A stretch of DNA of 64,000 nt from Rhabdornis inornatus (Eukaryota > Chordata > Aves > Passeriformes > Rhabdornithidae): NCBI GenBank assembly GCA_013397075.1, contig VWZS01006721.1, forward strand, positions 2,520,896-2,584,895, read 5' to 3'. The translations under genes were made by a program, and so were the position numbers. The notes under the pieces were generated by a model, which was not told where the DNA came from, made no database searches, and was given only the letters and a program-made list of their open reading frames with translations. Below, in pieces: positions 1-9,506 of the stretch (the stretch's first letter is position 1; every line of letters starts with the position of its first letter).

Positions 1-348
1 TGCCACCTGGTCCACGTCCTCGTGTGAAATATCCCTCCCGGAGCACTCCAACTCCTGTCGCTCATCCACCACCACCTGCCCTGAGCAGGACTTTTACGCG
101 GGTAACTTTGAAGACTCTGTGCTGGATGGGCCACCACATGAAGACCTCTCTAACCCGGGTGACTATGAGAACAAAAGTGACAGGAGGAGTATGGGGGGCC
201 ATAGCAGCCGAGCCACCAGCAGCAGTGATAACAGTGAAACGTTTGTGCCCAACAGTACCAACAACCACAGTGCTTTGCATAGCCTGGTGTCCAGCTTGAA
301 GCAAGAAATGGCCAAGCAAAAACTAGAATATGAGACAAGGATAAAAAG
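1..348 (+). CDS. ARHGAP24: ARHGAP24 (FilGAP), penultimate coding exon, 5'-truncated by window edge
   Basis: Reading from base 2, this gives 115 open residues plus a split serine codon. It matches the C-terminal part of ARHGAP24, roughly residues 553-668 if the usual length is about 748. ARHGAP24 is a GTPase-activating protein acting mainly on Rac1. It binds filamin A and helps control actin, cell spreading and podocyte shape. The PH and RhoGAP domains lie upstream, outside the window. Visible here are an acidic and Ser/Thr-rich linker (CPEQDFYAGNFEDSVLDG, then SSRATSSSDNSETFV) and the start of the coiled coil (HSALHSLVSSLKQEM). The exon ends at a good donor, AG|GTAAGA, at 348/349. The split codon is completed by the first base of the next exon to give the serine expected before LEQRN. 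The upstream exon boundary is not in the window. The identification is from my knowledge of the family; the reading frame and splice phase are seen directly. Confidence 0.95.
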
Positions 349-2561
349 GTAAGATGGTTTGGTGCTGTGCCATCTGACTGCCTTTTGCAGAGTAAATCCA
401 GGTTTTTCCTCTCGTGACTTGCACTATCTGCAGTCACTACTGTGTCACTGATTAGGTGCTTGCCAATGGGTTTGTCATCTTTCAGTGTTGACGTTGCTTC
501 AGTGATACTGTGATCCAGAGGAGTTTTTCAGAGCAGCTGTTTGCCGTGGTTGTGACACACTATCCTCTTGGTGTCAAAAGTAAAGCCAGAACCTTGTGAG
601 TGTCTGTATAAAATCTAATTAACAAAATCAGTAGGCTCTCACATTGGTTCCATTAGTTCATGCCTATTCTCGAGAGAAAGGCAACTGAGAGTCACCTTCC
701 AGTGGAAGCAATGTTGTGGCATATTCCACTCATAGTTTTTGGGGCTGGGGAGACTGCTGAACTCCTTTGCAGTCCTCATTCCTCTTGAGAAAGTGCAGCA
801 TCTGGGAGTTACCTCTACTCATTGTCCTGTCTTTGCTCTGCTGCTGAGCCTTTCCCTTCAAAGCTCAGACCTGTTAAAAGAGGGCAAGAGAGGGATGTGT
901 CTTTGTCTACAGACAGTGCAGGCTCTGCTCATACAGAGCAAGGTTACTGGGGTGGGTGGTTGTAATGATCAGTGAATAACCTCAAAGTCTGGGCTTAGTG
1001 TTAATTAGTGCACTCAGTAGTGCAGAGCTGAATGTGCTCTCTTTGTTATAAAGGTTCTTCAGCCAAGCTGTTTGGGATTTTCTGTTCTCACCTCTGTTAC
1101 ACAGCAGCTCTGTGCACTGGTACCTCTGGCACTGCAAGTCATAGATCACAATGTGAGAGCTGCTGGCAAGAGCAGCTGCCAGTCAAAAGTACAGTACACA
1201 GTGTTGCAGTCTTTCACCCACATCACTATTTCCAGCATAGTGTGCAGTGTAGTAGAGCACTTCATGTTCAGTTTAGTATATGTGCTGACTGCGTTTAGCG
1301 CTCCTAACATCGTAGGATGGTTTGGGTTGGAGTGGACCTTAAAGATCATCCAATTCCACCCCCCTGCATTGGGCAGGCACATCTCCCACCAGACCAAATT
1401 GCTCAGAGCCCCATCCAGCCTGGCTTTGAACACTGCCAGGGATGGGGCATCCACAGCTTCTCTGGGCAAGCTATGCCAGTGCCTCAACAACATCACAGTG
1501 AATAATTTCTTCCAAACATCTGATCTAAACCTACTCTCTTCAGTCTGAAGTCATTCTCCATTGTCCTATCACTACAGTTCCTCATGAAAGGCCCCTCTGG
1601 CTTCCCTGTGGGCCCCCTTCAGATACTGGAAGGCTGCAATGAGATCTGCATTACAACCTTACCTTCACTAGGCTGAACAGCCCAAACTTTCTCAGCCTAT
1701 CTTTGCAGGGGAGGTGCTCCAGTCCTCTTAAAACTTCATGGTCCTCCTCTGGACTTGCTCCAACAGGTGCATGTCCTTCTTATGCTGGGAGCACCAGAGC
1801 TGGACACAGTATTTCTGGTGGGGTCTCACCAGAGCAGAACAGAGGGGAAGAATCCCTTCTCTCACCCTGCTGGCCATGCTGCTCTGGATGCAGCCCAGGA
1901 TACAATTACTGGCTTTCTGGGCTGTGGGCACACATCACCAGCTCATGTTGAGTTTTTCGTCAGCCATCACTCCCAAATCCTCCTCAGCAGGGCTGCTCTC
2001 AATCTCTTCTCTGCCCAGCCTGTAGGTGTGCCTGGGGTTGCCGTGACACGGGTGTAGGACCTCACTTTACTGAACTCCATAACACCCATATTTACAGTTA
2101 CATGCAGGTCCATATTGGCAAATAGATACAGCAGGCAGATCAGCTGAAGAAAGGAGATTAGCAGTGAAACAAAGGCATTCAGGGCACTATTCTGACCTTA
2201 GTAGGTAACACTACTGCAACTAGCAGCAGCTGGGTGTCAACACTTTGGGAAGTAAAGGGAGTAGTTAGCCTTCTCCTGGAGAATTAGATAGAGCTGTTTG
2301 CTTCTGTGCCTTTTGTTGTTCAAAGGCATTTTCTAAATGAGCTACCAAAGAGACAAATGTGCTTTTTTAACAAACTGCCAAAGAGCTTGCCCTGTGAGAG
2401 CAGGTCATGGATGAAGCCGTGGTTTGTAGATATGCCATCAGAAATTCGGTCTAAGCTTTAGAAATGAAAAGACGTATATAGATTGTTGGTGGTGTGCATT
2501 TCTGCTTGAGTGAGTGAGGAGTGCTGCTCAAGAGCTGTCTGCTTTTATTTCCTTCATGTAG
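349..2561 (+). other. ARHGAP24: Last coding intron of ARHGAP24
   Basis: This is a GT-AG intron of 2213 bp joining the two recognised exons in frame. The donor is GTAAGA and the acceptor ends TTCATGTAG at 2561. Apart from the antisense CR1 copy at 1308-2086 I see no conserved element or exon. The long open frames between about 1070 and 2060 arise from the CR1 sequence read on the wrong strand or frame and are not genes. Confidence 0.9.
1308..2086 (-). mobile_element. CR1 LINE fragment, 3' end of ORF2 plus 3'UTR, antisense in ARHGAP24 intron
   Basis: On the - strand this reads as the 3' part of a chicken-repeat-1 LINE. The translated piece around 1728-1931 carries the typical end of the CR1 reverse transcriptase ORF (RPHQKYCVQLWCSQHKKD, then LLEQVQRRTMKF). 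It continues through the usual 3' region, including the complement of a GATGATCTTTAAGG-like stretch, and ends at about 1308 near a decayed octamer tail. Stop codons and frameshifts break the frame. It is 5'-truncated, as most CR1 copies are, and inactive. The left end is clear to within a few bases; the right end is approximate. Confidence 0.92.
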
Positions 2562-2805
2562 CCTGGAGCAGAGAAATCTCACCCTGGAGACTGAAATGAT
2601 GGCCCTGCATGAAGAGCTGGATCAAGAGCGGAAGAAGTTCACAATGGTGGAAATCAAAATGCGTAATGCAGAGCGGGCGAAGGAGGATGCAGAGAAGAGG
2701 AATGATATGCTGCAGAAGGAAATGGAGCAGTTTTTCTCTACTTTTGGAGAACTGACAGTGGAGTCTCGCAGACCAGAAAGAGGCAACACCATCTGGATCC
2801 AGTGA
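2562..2805 (+). CDS. ARHGAP24: ARHGAP24 (FilGAP), terminal coding exon with stop codon
   Basis: The exon starts right after the acceptor AG at 2560-2561. Its first base completes the split serine, then 80 codons run to TGA at 2803-2805. The translation begins LEQRNLTLETEMMALHEELD and ends FGELTVESRRPERGNTIWIQ, the conserved C-terminus of ARHGAP24. Nearly all of it is a charged heptad-patterned coiled coil, rich in Glu, Lys, Arg and Met. In the family this coiled coil mediates dimerisation, and the C-terminal region is the filamin A binding part. The frame is intact, with no insertion or premature stop, so the gene looks functional. An in-frame ATG in the preceding intron sequence (2521) is not a real start. 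Confidence 0.97.
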
Positions 2806-2896
2806 GCTGTGGAAGCATAGACTGTGGGACTTGAGGGAAGGGCTTGGGGGTATTATACTGTATCAGGTGGCTGGTCACCTGTCTGAGGCTAGTACT

Positions 2897-3023
2897 CAAC
2901 AAAATGTTACAAACCCTTGAAGAAAGAAATCATACATACATTAAGCACTCATATCTACAGTGTGTACTTACCAAGTTATGCTCTTTGAATGCTTCATGAG
3001 ACTACTGTCAAGTGTTACAACTG
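2897..3023 (+). repeat. Diverged direct repeat, copy 1 (within 3'UTR)
   Basis: This segment resembles 3841-3968. The best conserved core, 2986-3017, matches 3926-3957 at 30 of 32 bases. Weaker similarity, with small gaps, extends upstream to CAACAAA at the start of both copies. It is either an old local duplication or two copies of an ancient interspersed repeat I cannot name. Confidence 0.7.
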
Positions 3024-3371
3024 GATATGTGTATATAAATTTAAAAACCACCTTAGAGCAAGAGATGTATCCGAAGAAATATTTTAATGCAAGTCTTGTA
3101 TTTAAGCTGGTAAATTGAGATGTTGTTGCAATCAAGCTTTATATAAAGGCTTTTCTCCCTTGCACTTAACATGATAAGCTATTTTTGGCATTGTGTTACC
3201 ATCAGCTTATTTTGTATATCAAATGTTTTTTTTGTTTTTGTTTTGTTACCCCTTTTGCTGGGGAGTGAAGATAAACAGATATGTTAAGGTAAATGTGTGG
3301 ATGGTTAGCCCTGATTTGCGTCGCTTCCAAACAGACATCAGGATTGAGAAACTGAAGCATGCCATGGGCAA

Positions 3372-3377
3372 AATAAA
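3372..3377 (+). terminator. Candidate poly(A) signal AATAAA for ARHGAP24
   Basis: First canonical hexamer after the stop codon, about 570 bases downstream. The downstream G/T-rich element is weak, so use of this site is uncertain. Confidence 0.35.
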
Positions 3378-3512
3378 GCAATACTGGTTTCACAGAATTG
3401 ATGGCCAGGGGATGAAGTTCCAGGGCACCCCTATTGTAAAATAACAAGTGAGGATATGAAGTCAGCCTAGACTAGAGACAGTGACAAAGGGGTAAGAAGC
3501 TGCTTGTTTGGG

Positions 3513-3518
3513 AATAAA
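3513..3518 (+). terminator. Candidate poly(A) signal AATAAA with G/T-rich downstream element
   Basis: AATAAA followed at once by TGTGGGTG. This is the better supported of the two near candidates for ending the ARHGAP24 transcript. Confidence 0.4.
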
Positions 3519-3840
3519 TGTGGGTGACCAAGTGAGAAGTTGAGAGACGGGAAAGAGGGACTTTAGCAGAAGTTAATCACATGACCAGAGTTTTTGTGTA
3601 CCCTGAAGAAGTCCTGTGCCTGATCACTGCAGTTCAGAGCGGGGATGTAAACCAGTTGTTCAGACCATATTTGCATCTGTCTTACCTCTACACTCTGGGT
3701 GAAGGTAAGTCCTTTTTGTAGTGCTGGTGTAGGGTCACACAGGGAGGTTTAACTGGGGATTGCGGTGGCCTTATTGGTGTGATGGGTATCGAAAAAATAA
3801 CGCAAAAAATGTCCACAGTAGAAGTTACGGGGGCAGCTGG

Positions 3841-3968
3841 CAACAAACTGGTAAATAAGGAAGAAAACACACCAACATATTCACCACTTGTATTTACAGT
3901 GTATATTAGCAAGTATCACACTGTCTGAATGCTTCAAGAGATTACTGTCAAGTGTTAACAACTGTGAA
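3841..3968 (+). repeat. Diverged direct repeat, copy 2
   Basis: Partner of the segment at 2897-3023, about 940 bases away. Similarity stops soon after the shared AGTGTTA, where the two flanks become unrelated. Confidence 0.7.
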
Positions 3969-4959
3969 AGTTCCAGGCTCTCGGCATCACCAAGGGAGCA
4001 CCGAGAGGGAACAGCCTGGGGTGTCACAGCATGCAGAGTGCCAGTGGAAAGGAAACATCAGAGCCATCCTGCAAATTAATAATTTGTTTGGCATCTTTAA
4101 ACACAGTAAGTAGAACCTGTATTTTCTACACCATGTTAAGGATGTTTGGTTTTACTTGGGGCTTAAGCCTGCAAGCAGTGTTATTAGGGTTGTTGAGACA
4201 TCTTGGCTTCCCTCTAGTGTCTCTTAAATATATTGCAATTATTTTTTAATTCTAGCTGAAAAAGAATGATGAAGGTGGCTTCAAAGAACCTTCTTGGTTA
4301 TTGTATGGATATTAAACAAGCATTAAATTGGGTGTGGGAATTACACTGGGAAGTAAACATGAGGTTTTAAATTTCAGAGAAATACAGGGCATTATATGTG
4401 GTGCTTGTGGATGCATCGTTTGTGTCTGGTGAGGTTCAAAGTCCTCAGTCAGGGCAGCTATTTTATTGATTGCTGTGAACATGTCCAGTGCACCTCCAAT
4501 CCATGTGTAAATCAGAAAAAAGTCAGGGAGAGATCAAGGTATGAGTTAAATGTTTTACATCAGTTAGCAGCAATCACAACATGTACCCACAATGGTAAGA
4601 GAAGGAAACAGATTGCTATGTTAATTCTGATTTTTTAAATTGAATGAGAAACCTTGATAACTGATGCAGTAGGCTTCATAATTTAAGCAGTATCTGACAT
4701 CTGTTGACATGACATCAAAGTCGGTGAGATAAGTATTTTCTTAACTGGAATTCCTTTTTTTACGCTAGATGTACACAGTAGTGAATGCTTCTATCAAACC
4801 TTGTGTTAGGCAGGATTTGTCTGTTTGTTTGAAGCTTGACTTTGCCTGCATTTGAAACTTTTCTTCATGTTCCAAAAGGTATTTCAGTCAGTTCCTCAAT
4901 GAATGTTCAAATTCCAGTTATATGGCTAAGCACTGACACCCAAATTTCTTGCTTTGCAG

Positions 4960-5123
4960 TCCAGAACAAGACTTCACCTCACTGTCTTGCAGAAATCATG
5001 TATACAGAGGAGGAACTTGAGCAGGCACAGCAAACTCAGACAACAGATGTCCATTCCCGTCATGATTCATCCAGAGTACCTCACTCCTCCTGTGAGATTG
5101 CAGCAGCATATAGGCTGTCATGA
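4960..5123 (+). other. Exon-like segment, unassigned
   Basis: A reasonable splice acceptor (TTTCTTGCTTTGCAG, ending at 4959) is followed by an open frame to TGA at 5121-5123. The frame contains an acidic stretch, MYTEEELEQAQQTQ. A second frame across the same DNA is open from 4954 to 5304, so the openness may be chance. I recognise no protein family. It could be an alternative terminal exon, a decayed exon or nothing. Confidence 0.15.
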
Positions 5124-8100
5124 TAAAGTTTATTTATGTCCCTTAAATGGTCATCTTCATGCTCCTGTTACTGTCCTAGTTGCTCAAAAGGACAAAGTCC
5201 TTGGTGTTTATTACATTAAGAATCTAACACTTGTCACTTCTCAGCTGTATCATACTGTTCCCAGGTACTGTTCCCTCAACTCACGTGCTGCCCTGTTCCC
5301 TTGAGCATGTCCAGCCTGTGTGTGAAGTGACCTGCTGGGGCCAAGTGGCCAGAGGATAAAATCATGCTCCCTCTCATTCAGTGCAGTGGAAAGGGACAAG
5401 GTTTATTCACAAACATTAGGGTTAATGCAGACTGAGCCAGAAGGCTGTGGAAAAAACTGTGAGGATTTCATGCAGTGCATTTGTAGATCACTGTATCTCC
5501 TAAAGGCAGTTTTTAGGATTCTTAACTGCTAAGGTATTGAATATAACTGAGACAACTGGTTTTATCACCCGTTTGTGTAATTAAATAAATCAAGTCATTA
5601 GAGGCCAAGCTAACAGTGTTGCCTGCTGCAGGAGAGCACTAAGTTTCAAGTATCAATTAAAATAAGGGTCATAAATTTGCTTTCAGCTCTTTCTCACAGG
5701 TTTGTGAAGTCCCCAGGTTAATAATCTGTTGTATGAGTTCACTAGCCAACTCCAGGCTGAGAATGGCAGAACAGCTCAACTCTTCTAGCACATCCTTCCT
5801 CTGCCTCATGCACAGCTCACAAGAGACAAGGCTTTTACAATTAATCAGCACAGGTGGTGGGAAAAAAAATCTTTTGAGCTGATGACCTCCTGGTCCAATC
5901 CCAAGGTTCACATTACATCCAAAAGTGTAATTTCAAGATACACGAGCAGGCTAGAGTTGAGGGACAGAGAGTAACAGTGATGGAGACTTGCCACTGTTAA
6001 TCCCATCTCTGGCCACTTCATGGGAGCACTGGGATGGGTGCTCATACCCTTATGTGCCTTTGCACAGCAGACTGGAAAAGTGGCAGACACACCCTGTAAC
6101 TCTTGAGTGTTAGATTCTGGTGTTCTGCTTTGAGAAGCTTTTTGTCTCCCCTTCTGTTTATGAGAGTCCTGCTACACATTTGGAGTATGCTCTGGTGCAA
6201 CAGAATAGATAAAGTTACTTCACATCTTCACCACCTGTTATTTTAGCATCTCAAACTCAGCAACTCGGCATCAGCTTCCCAAACACAAAGATTAATAAAT
6301 AAAATGCCATGTTAAATGTATGCAAAACTGGTGTGTTAGGTTTTCATAAGAACACAGAGGAAAGGAGCTTGCTGATATTACTGCTCTTAAGATCTGTGAG
6401 CGGTACTTGATCTAGTAGTGCTGGTCCAGAAATTTTTGAGAAAGATAAAATTTCCTAAAGAAAATTAATATTTAACAAATATGTCTTGTGTAGCATCCCT
6501 AGTGGGGTGGAACAGAGGCAGGGTACGGAGAGAATGAATAAGCAGGTACAGTGATTCACACATTTTGACAGCCCAGTCAAAACAGTGAGTTGCCTCCAGC
6601 TGCTGTGCATTTGAACACTTCCTGGATGAGTGAAACTCCTAATTAATTTCCTTTCTTACTCTGGACTCCCTCTGGAGTGTGTCCATTGAAGAGGAGAGTG
6701 CAGACTCTCTGCCCCTGGCAAATCTGCAAGGAAGTAGAGGAGATGGAAAGGGGAGACGGGCAAACAGAAATTAACACATACTTGTGATGTGGGCATACAA
6801 AAATAGAGGAAACAGATGGGAGAGATGAGAACAAGGAAGTTAATACACCTGAAACTGCCGTGTGTAGGTGGTAGTAATTTGCCCTCTGTTAAGAGCATTT
6901 TTTCTGAGAGCTTGTCTCTACAAATGGGTTACTGTAGTTAACATTGTGTTGTTCTTTCAGAGGTTTTTTGGCTCTGAATTGCCTTGTGGGCTGACTCCAG
7001 GAGCTGGCTCAGCTGTTCCAGGAATACCTGCCTTGCTTTTGTCGGTCCTGTGTGCCAGCAGTGTGAGTTCCTGTGGGGAAGAACCCAGCAAAGCCATTGC
7101 TGTGGGAGTGATGGGAAGGAGGGAGCCCAGAAGGTCGGGCAGTTCCCGTGGGTTGCCAGCACTCACTCTGGAAACAGCCAATGGCCCCGGACTGTCAGCA
7201 TCTCTGGAGCAGTGCTGCTCAGGAAATGAAACTCCATGCAGCAGATGCAAATTGCCATAGCTCTGCAGAGGTTTAGGAAGCGGTGGGAGATGCTGACAGC
7301 TTTCCCTGCCAGGCTTTTAGAAGCTGTCATAATGTGTGTAATTACAATTAGCACTGGTGATCTAGTTTTATTGGAAAAAGGCTTGTCAGCAATAAAACAG
7401 GTTTCTTTAGTATGCCGGTAATAATGGAGAGTGCAGAAAAATTTTTGAGGCCAGAAACATGATCATGATGCAAATAAATTCCTTGCTTTTTCCCAGAGGG
7501 ATCCAGGATAATGAGCTTTATATGCAAGAGAATTCTACTTCTGAATCTTCTAAATGCAAGAACAGAAAACCCTTTCTACCTCTGTGTATTACTCTCTTCA
7601 TGTGAATGAGGTTTAAAGTGATTAATGTTCAGCAGGACTTTGTGTTTAAAATACTATTATGAGCATGGCTGTAATTTTTTAAATGTGTGGTATTTAGGAG
7701 GCGACTTGGCTTGGGACCAAAATAGGTAGTTTTGAGCACCAGTATTTTCTCTCTTGTTCATGCAACAAAGGTGCAATCTTGATTTTTTGACCTTAAGAGT
7801 TAACATTTGCTGAAGTGTAGTCTACAGTTCAGTAAAGATAGTAGTGATTGTTGCATGTAGCAGTACTTGCAAATCAATTTCCTAAACTGTAACCAAAAAC
7901 GTTCTCCAAATCTTCAGCATTGCTGAGCTATGCCAGGAACTGGTATTTTTAATTGTGCATTCTATGTATCAGGATGAATGACAGAACCTGGATTTTCGTA
8001 GTGCTGTTCCCACTTTTAACCTAGACTGAGCACTCTGAGGTTTTGCTTAATTTCCTTTTGCAGATGTGTGCCTTGTGTATCAGTGAGTCCTTACTCAGGG

Positions 8101-9473
8101 AAAAGGTTGTGTGTGGAAAAAGTTACAAATTCACACCTCCCTCGTTCCATAGGAGTTCCCATGAGTAGACATGCCTTAATACCAATAGTGCATGTGGTTA
8201 ATGGATATATTTGTATAGTTTAATGGTATTAATAGTGAGGGTATCACAATTGACTTAATTTATATTCTTCTGTCTGACTGGAGGGACCTACATCAAAGGA
8301 GGCTGAAATGGAAAGTAGGCAGGATATAAACCATGGCGGAAATGAAGCATCTCTGGAGGCAATTCCAAAGGCCATTAAGAGAACAGTTCATGAACAATTA
8401 ATGTATATCTGTGCTGCCAGCTAGGCCTGTTTTTCCCAAGGCCCAAAAGCACACCAAGCTATTAAAAACCTTACCTAACAAGGAAAGAGGTGGAGACCTG
8501 CTAGTATCTGCCCAGGAGAATGTGCTGAGTAAAGATGGACAGTTTTGGATGCAGTGGAGCCAGAGGGGGCTGGGTTGATTTGCAGTAGTTTGCAGGACCA
8601 GGCACACATCCCAGCTGAGGCTCTCAGTCCCCAGTCCAGCCAATATGCCCAAGTGGCATATATTTTAAGAGCAGTTGTTCAGAAGAACTTTCTTCTTCAG
8701 TGTGGATTCTGTGTTCTTCTGTATTGATTACACACACGTTGGAGGTGTGCGGTGCAGTGGTGTGACAGGTTTTTGTTTCCTGGCAGTTTCTGGGCAATTT
8801 TTAAGAAAATGTAAACAAATTACTTGTATTCTACTTCTCTATTACTGAAGTTCTACTGTCAAGGCAAACAGGGAGAAAGAAGGGAAAAAAAAAGAAAACC
8901 CAGCTACAGTTATAGTATCTTTTTCTTTGTTTAAACCTTATAATCTCAGTGGACCTGTATGAACCCTATTCTTCACAAATTTGTAATTCCAGTGCACCGA
9001 AGCACACCTCAGGCAAGTCCTGCTCTCTGCTACTTTAGTTATGCATTGCAATACTCAACAATAAACCTCATTTTTACTGTGGGGAGCCAAATCCACTGCA
9101 ATTCAGCAAAGGCAATTAAAAATGCAGGTTAGCAGGAGATGAATGTCCACACTAATGAACACAAATCAACAGGCCTGTTGCAAACATTGGTTTCCTACTT
9201 AGGAATTAAAAAAAAAAAAATGAAATAGTTGTGAATGTCAGGTTGCATTCATTTTGATATGAAATACCTATAGGAGAGGGATAGATAGTTAAAAGGTATG
9301 TGCTGAGCACATTAAAAGAGGTCAGCAGAATGACTTTGATTTGGCCTGAGAAGCTGGAATCGAATCAGTGACCCACCTAAGGACAGCAAAAATGCATCAC
9401 CTTCATGTGATGGCTGACACTGAGGGTGCTGATGTTTAACTGAAAGTCTGTGATACTACAGAAATACAAATCT

Positions 9474-9506
9474 ACTCTATAGATGTATATATGTCCTCTA
9501 TAGAGT
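9474..9506. repeat. Short inverted repeat (9-bp arms)
   Basis: ACTCTATAG at 9474-9482 is repeated as its exact reverse complement at 9498-9506, with a 15-base AT-rich spacer. A second small dyad (AAGGCC...GGCCTT) lies just downstream near 9524-9542. Confidence 0.6.

Larger units (their letters stand above)
2806..3518 (+). other. ARHGAP24: ARHGAP24 3'UTR (end uncertain)
   Basis: Sequence downstream of the ARHGAP24 stop. The first canonical AATAAA is at 3372-3377. A second at 3513-3518 is followed by a G/T-rich stretch (TGTGGGTG), which suits a cleavage site. Further AATAAA motifs lie at 5584-5589 and 6294-6303, so a longer UTR is possible. No open frame here looks coding. The 3' boundary is inferred from the poly(A) motifs only. 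Confidence 0.55.
3519..9473. other. Intergenic sequence without a recognisable gene
   Basis: I see no named exon or full-length transposon here. Short open frames on both strands have no recognisable domain. The segment includes diverged repeat copy 2 and one exon-like stretch at 4960-5123, both listed separately. AATAAA hexamers at 5584 and 6294-6303 could serve a longer ARHGAP24 transcript. An A13 run lies near 9207. Confidence 0.5.

Noticed and set aside
24..319. Alternative open frames over the first exon on both strands
   Set aside because: The frame from base 2 gives the ARHGAP24 protein and splices in phase to the next exon; the others are shadows.
1072..2057. Several + strand open frames of 80-158 codons
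   Set aside because: They lie on an antisense CR1 fragment or its edge; the real coding memory is on the - strand.
5880..5905. GATGACCTCCTGGTCCAATCC, resembling a reversed CR1 tail
   Set aside because: Too short, with no flanking CR1 sequence on either side.
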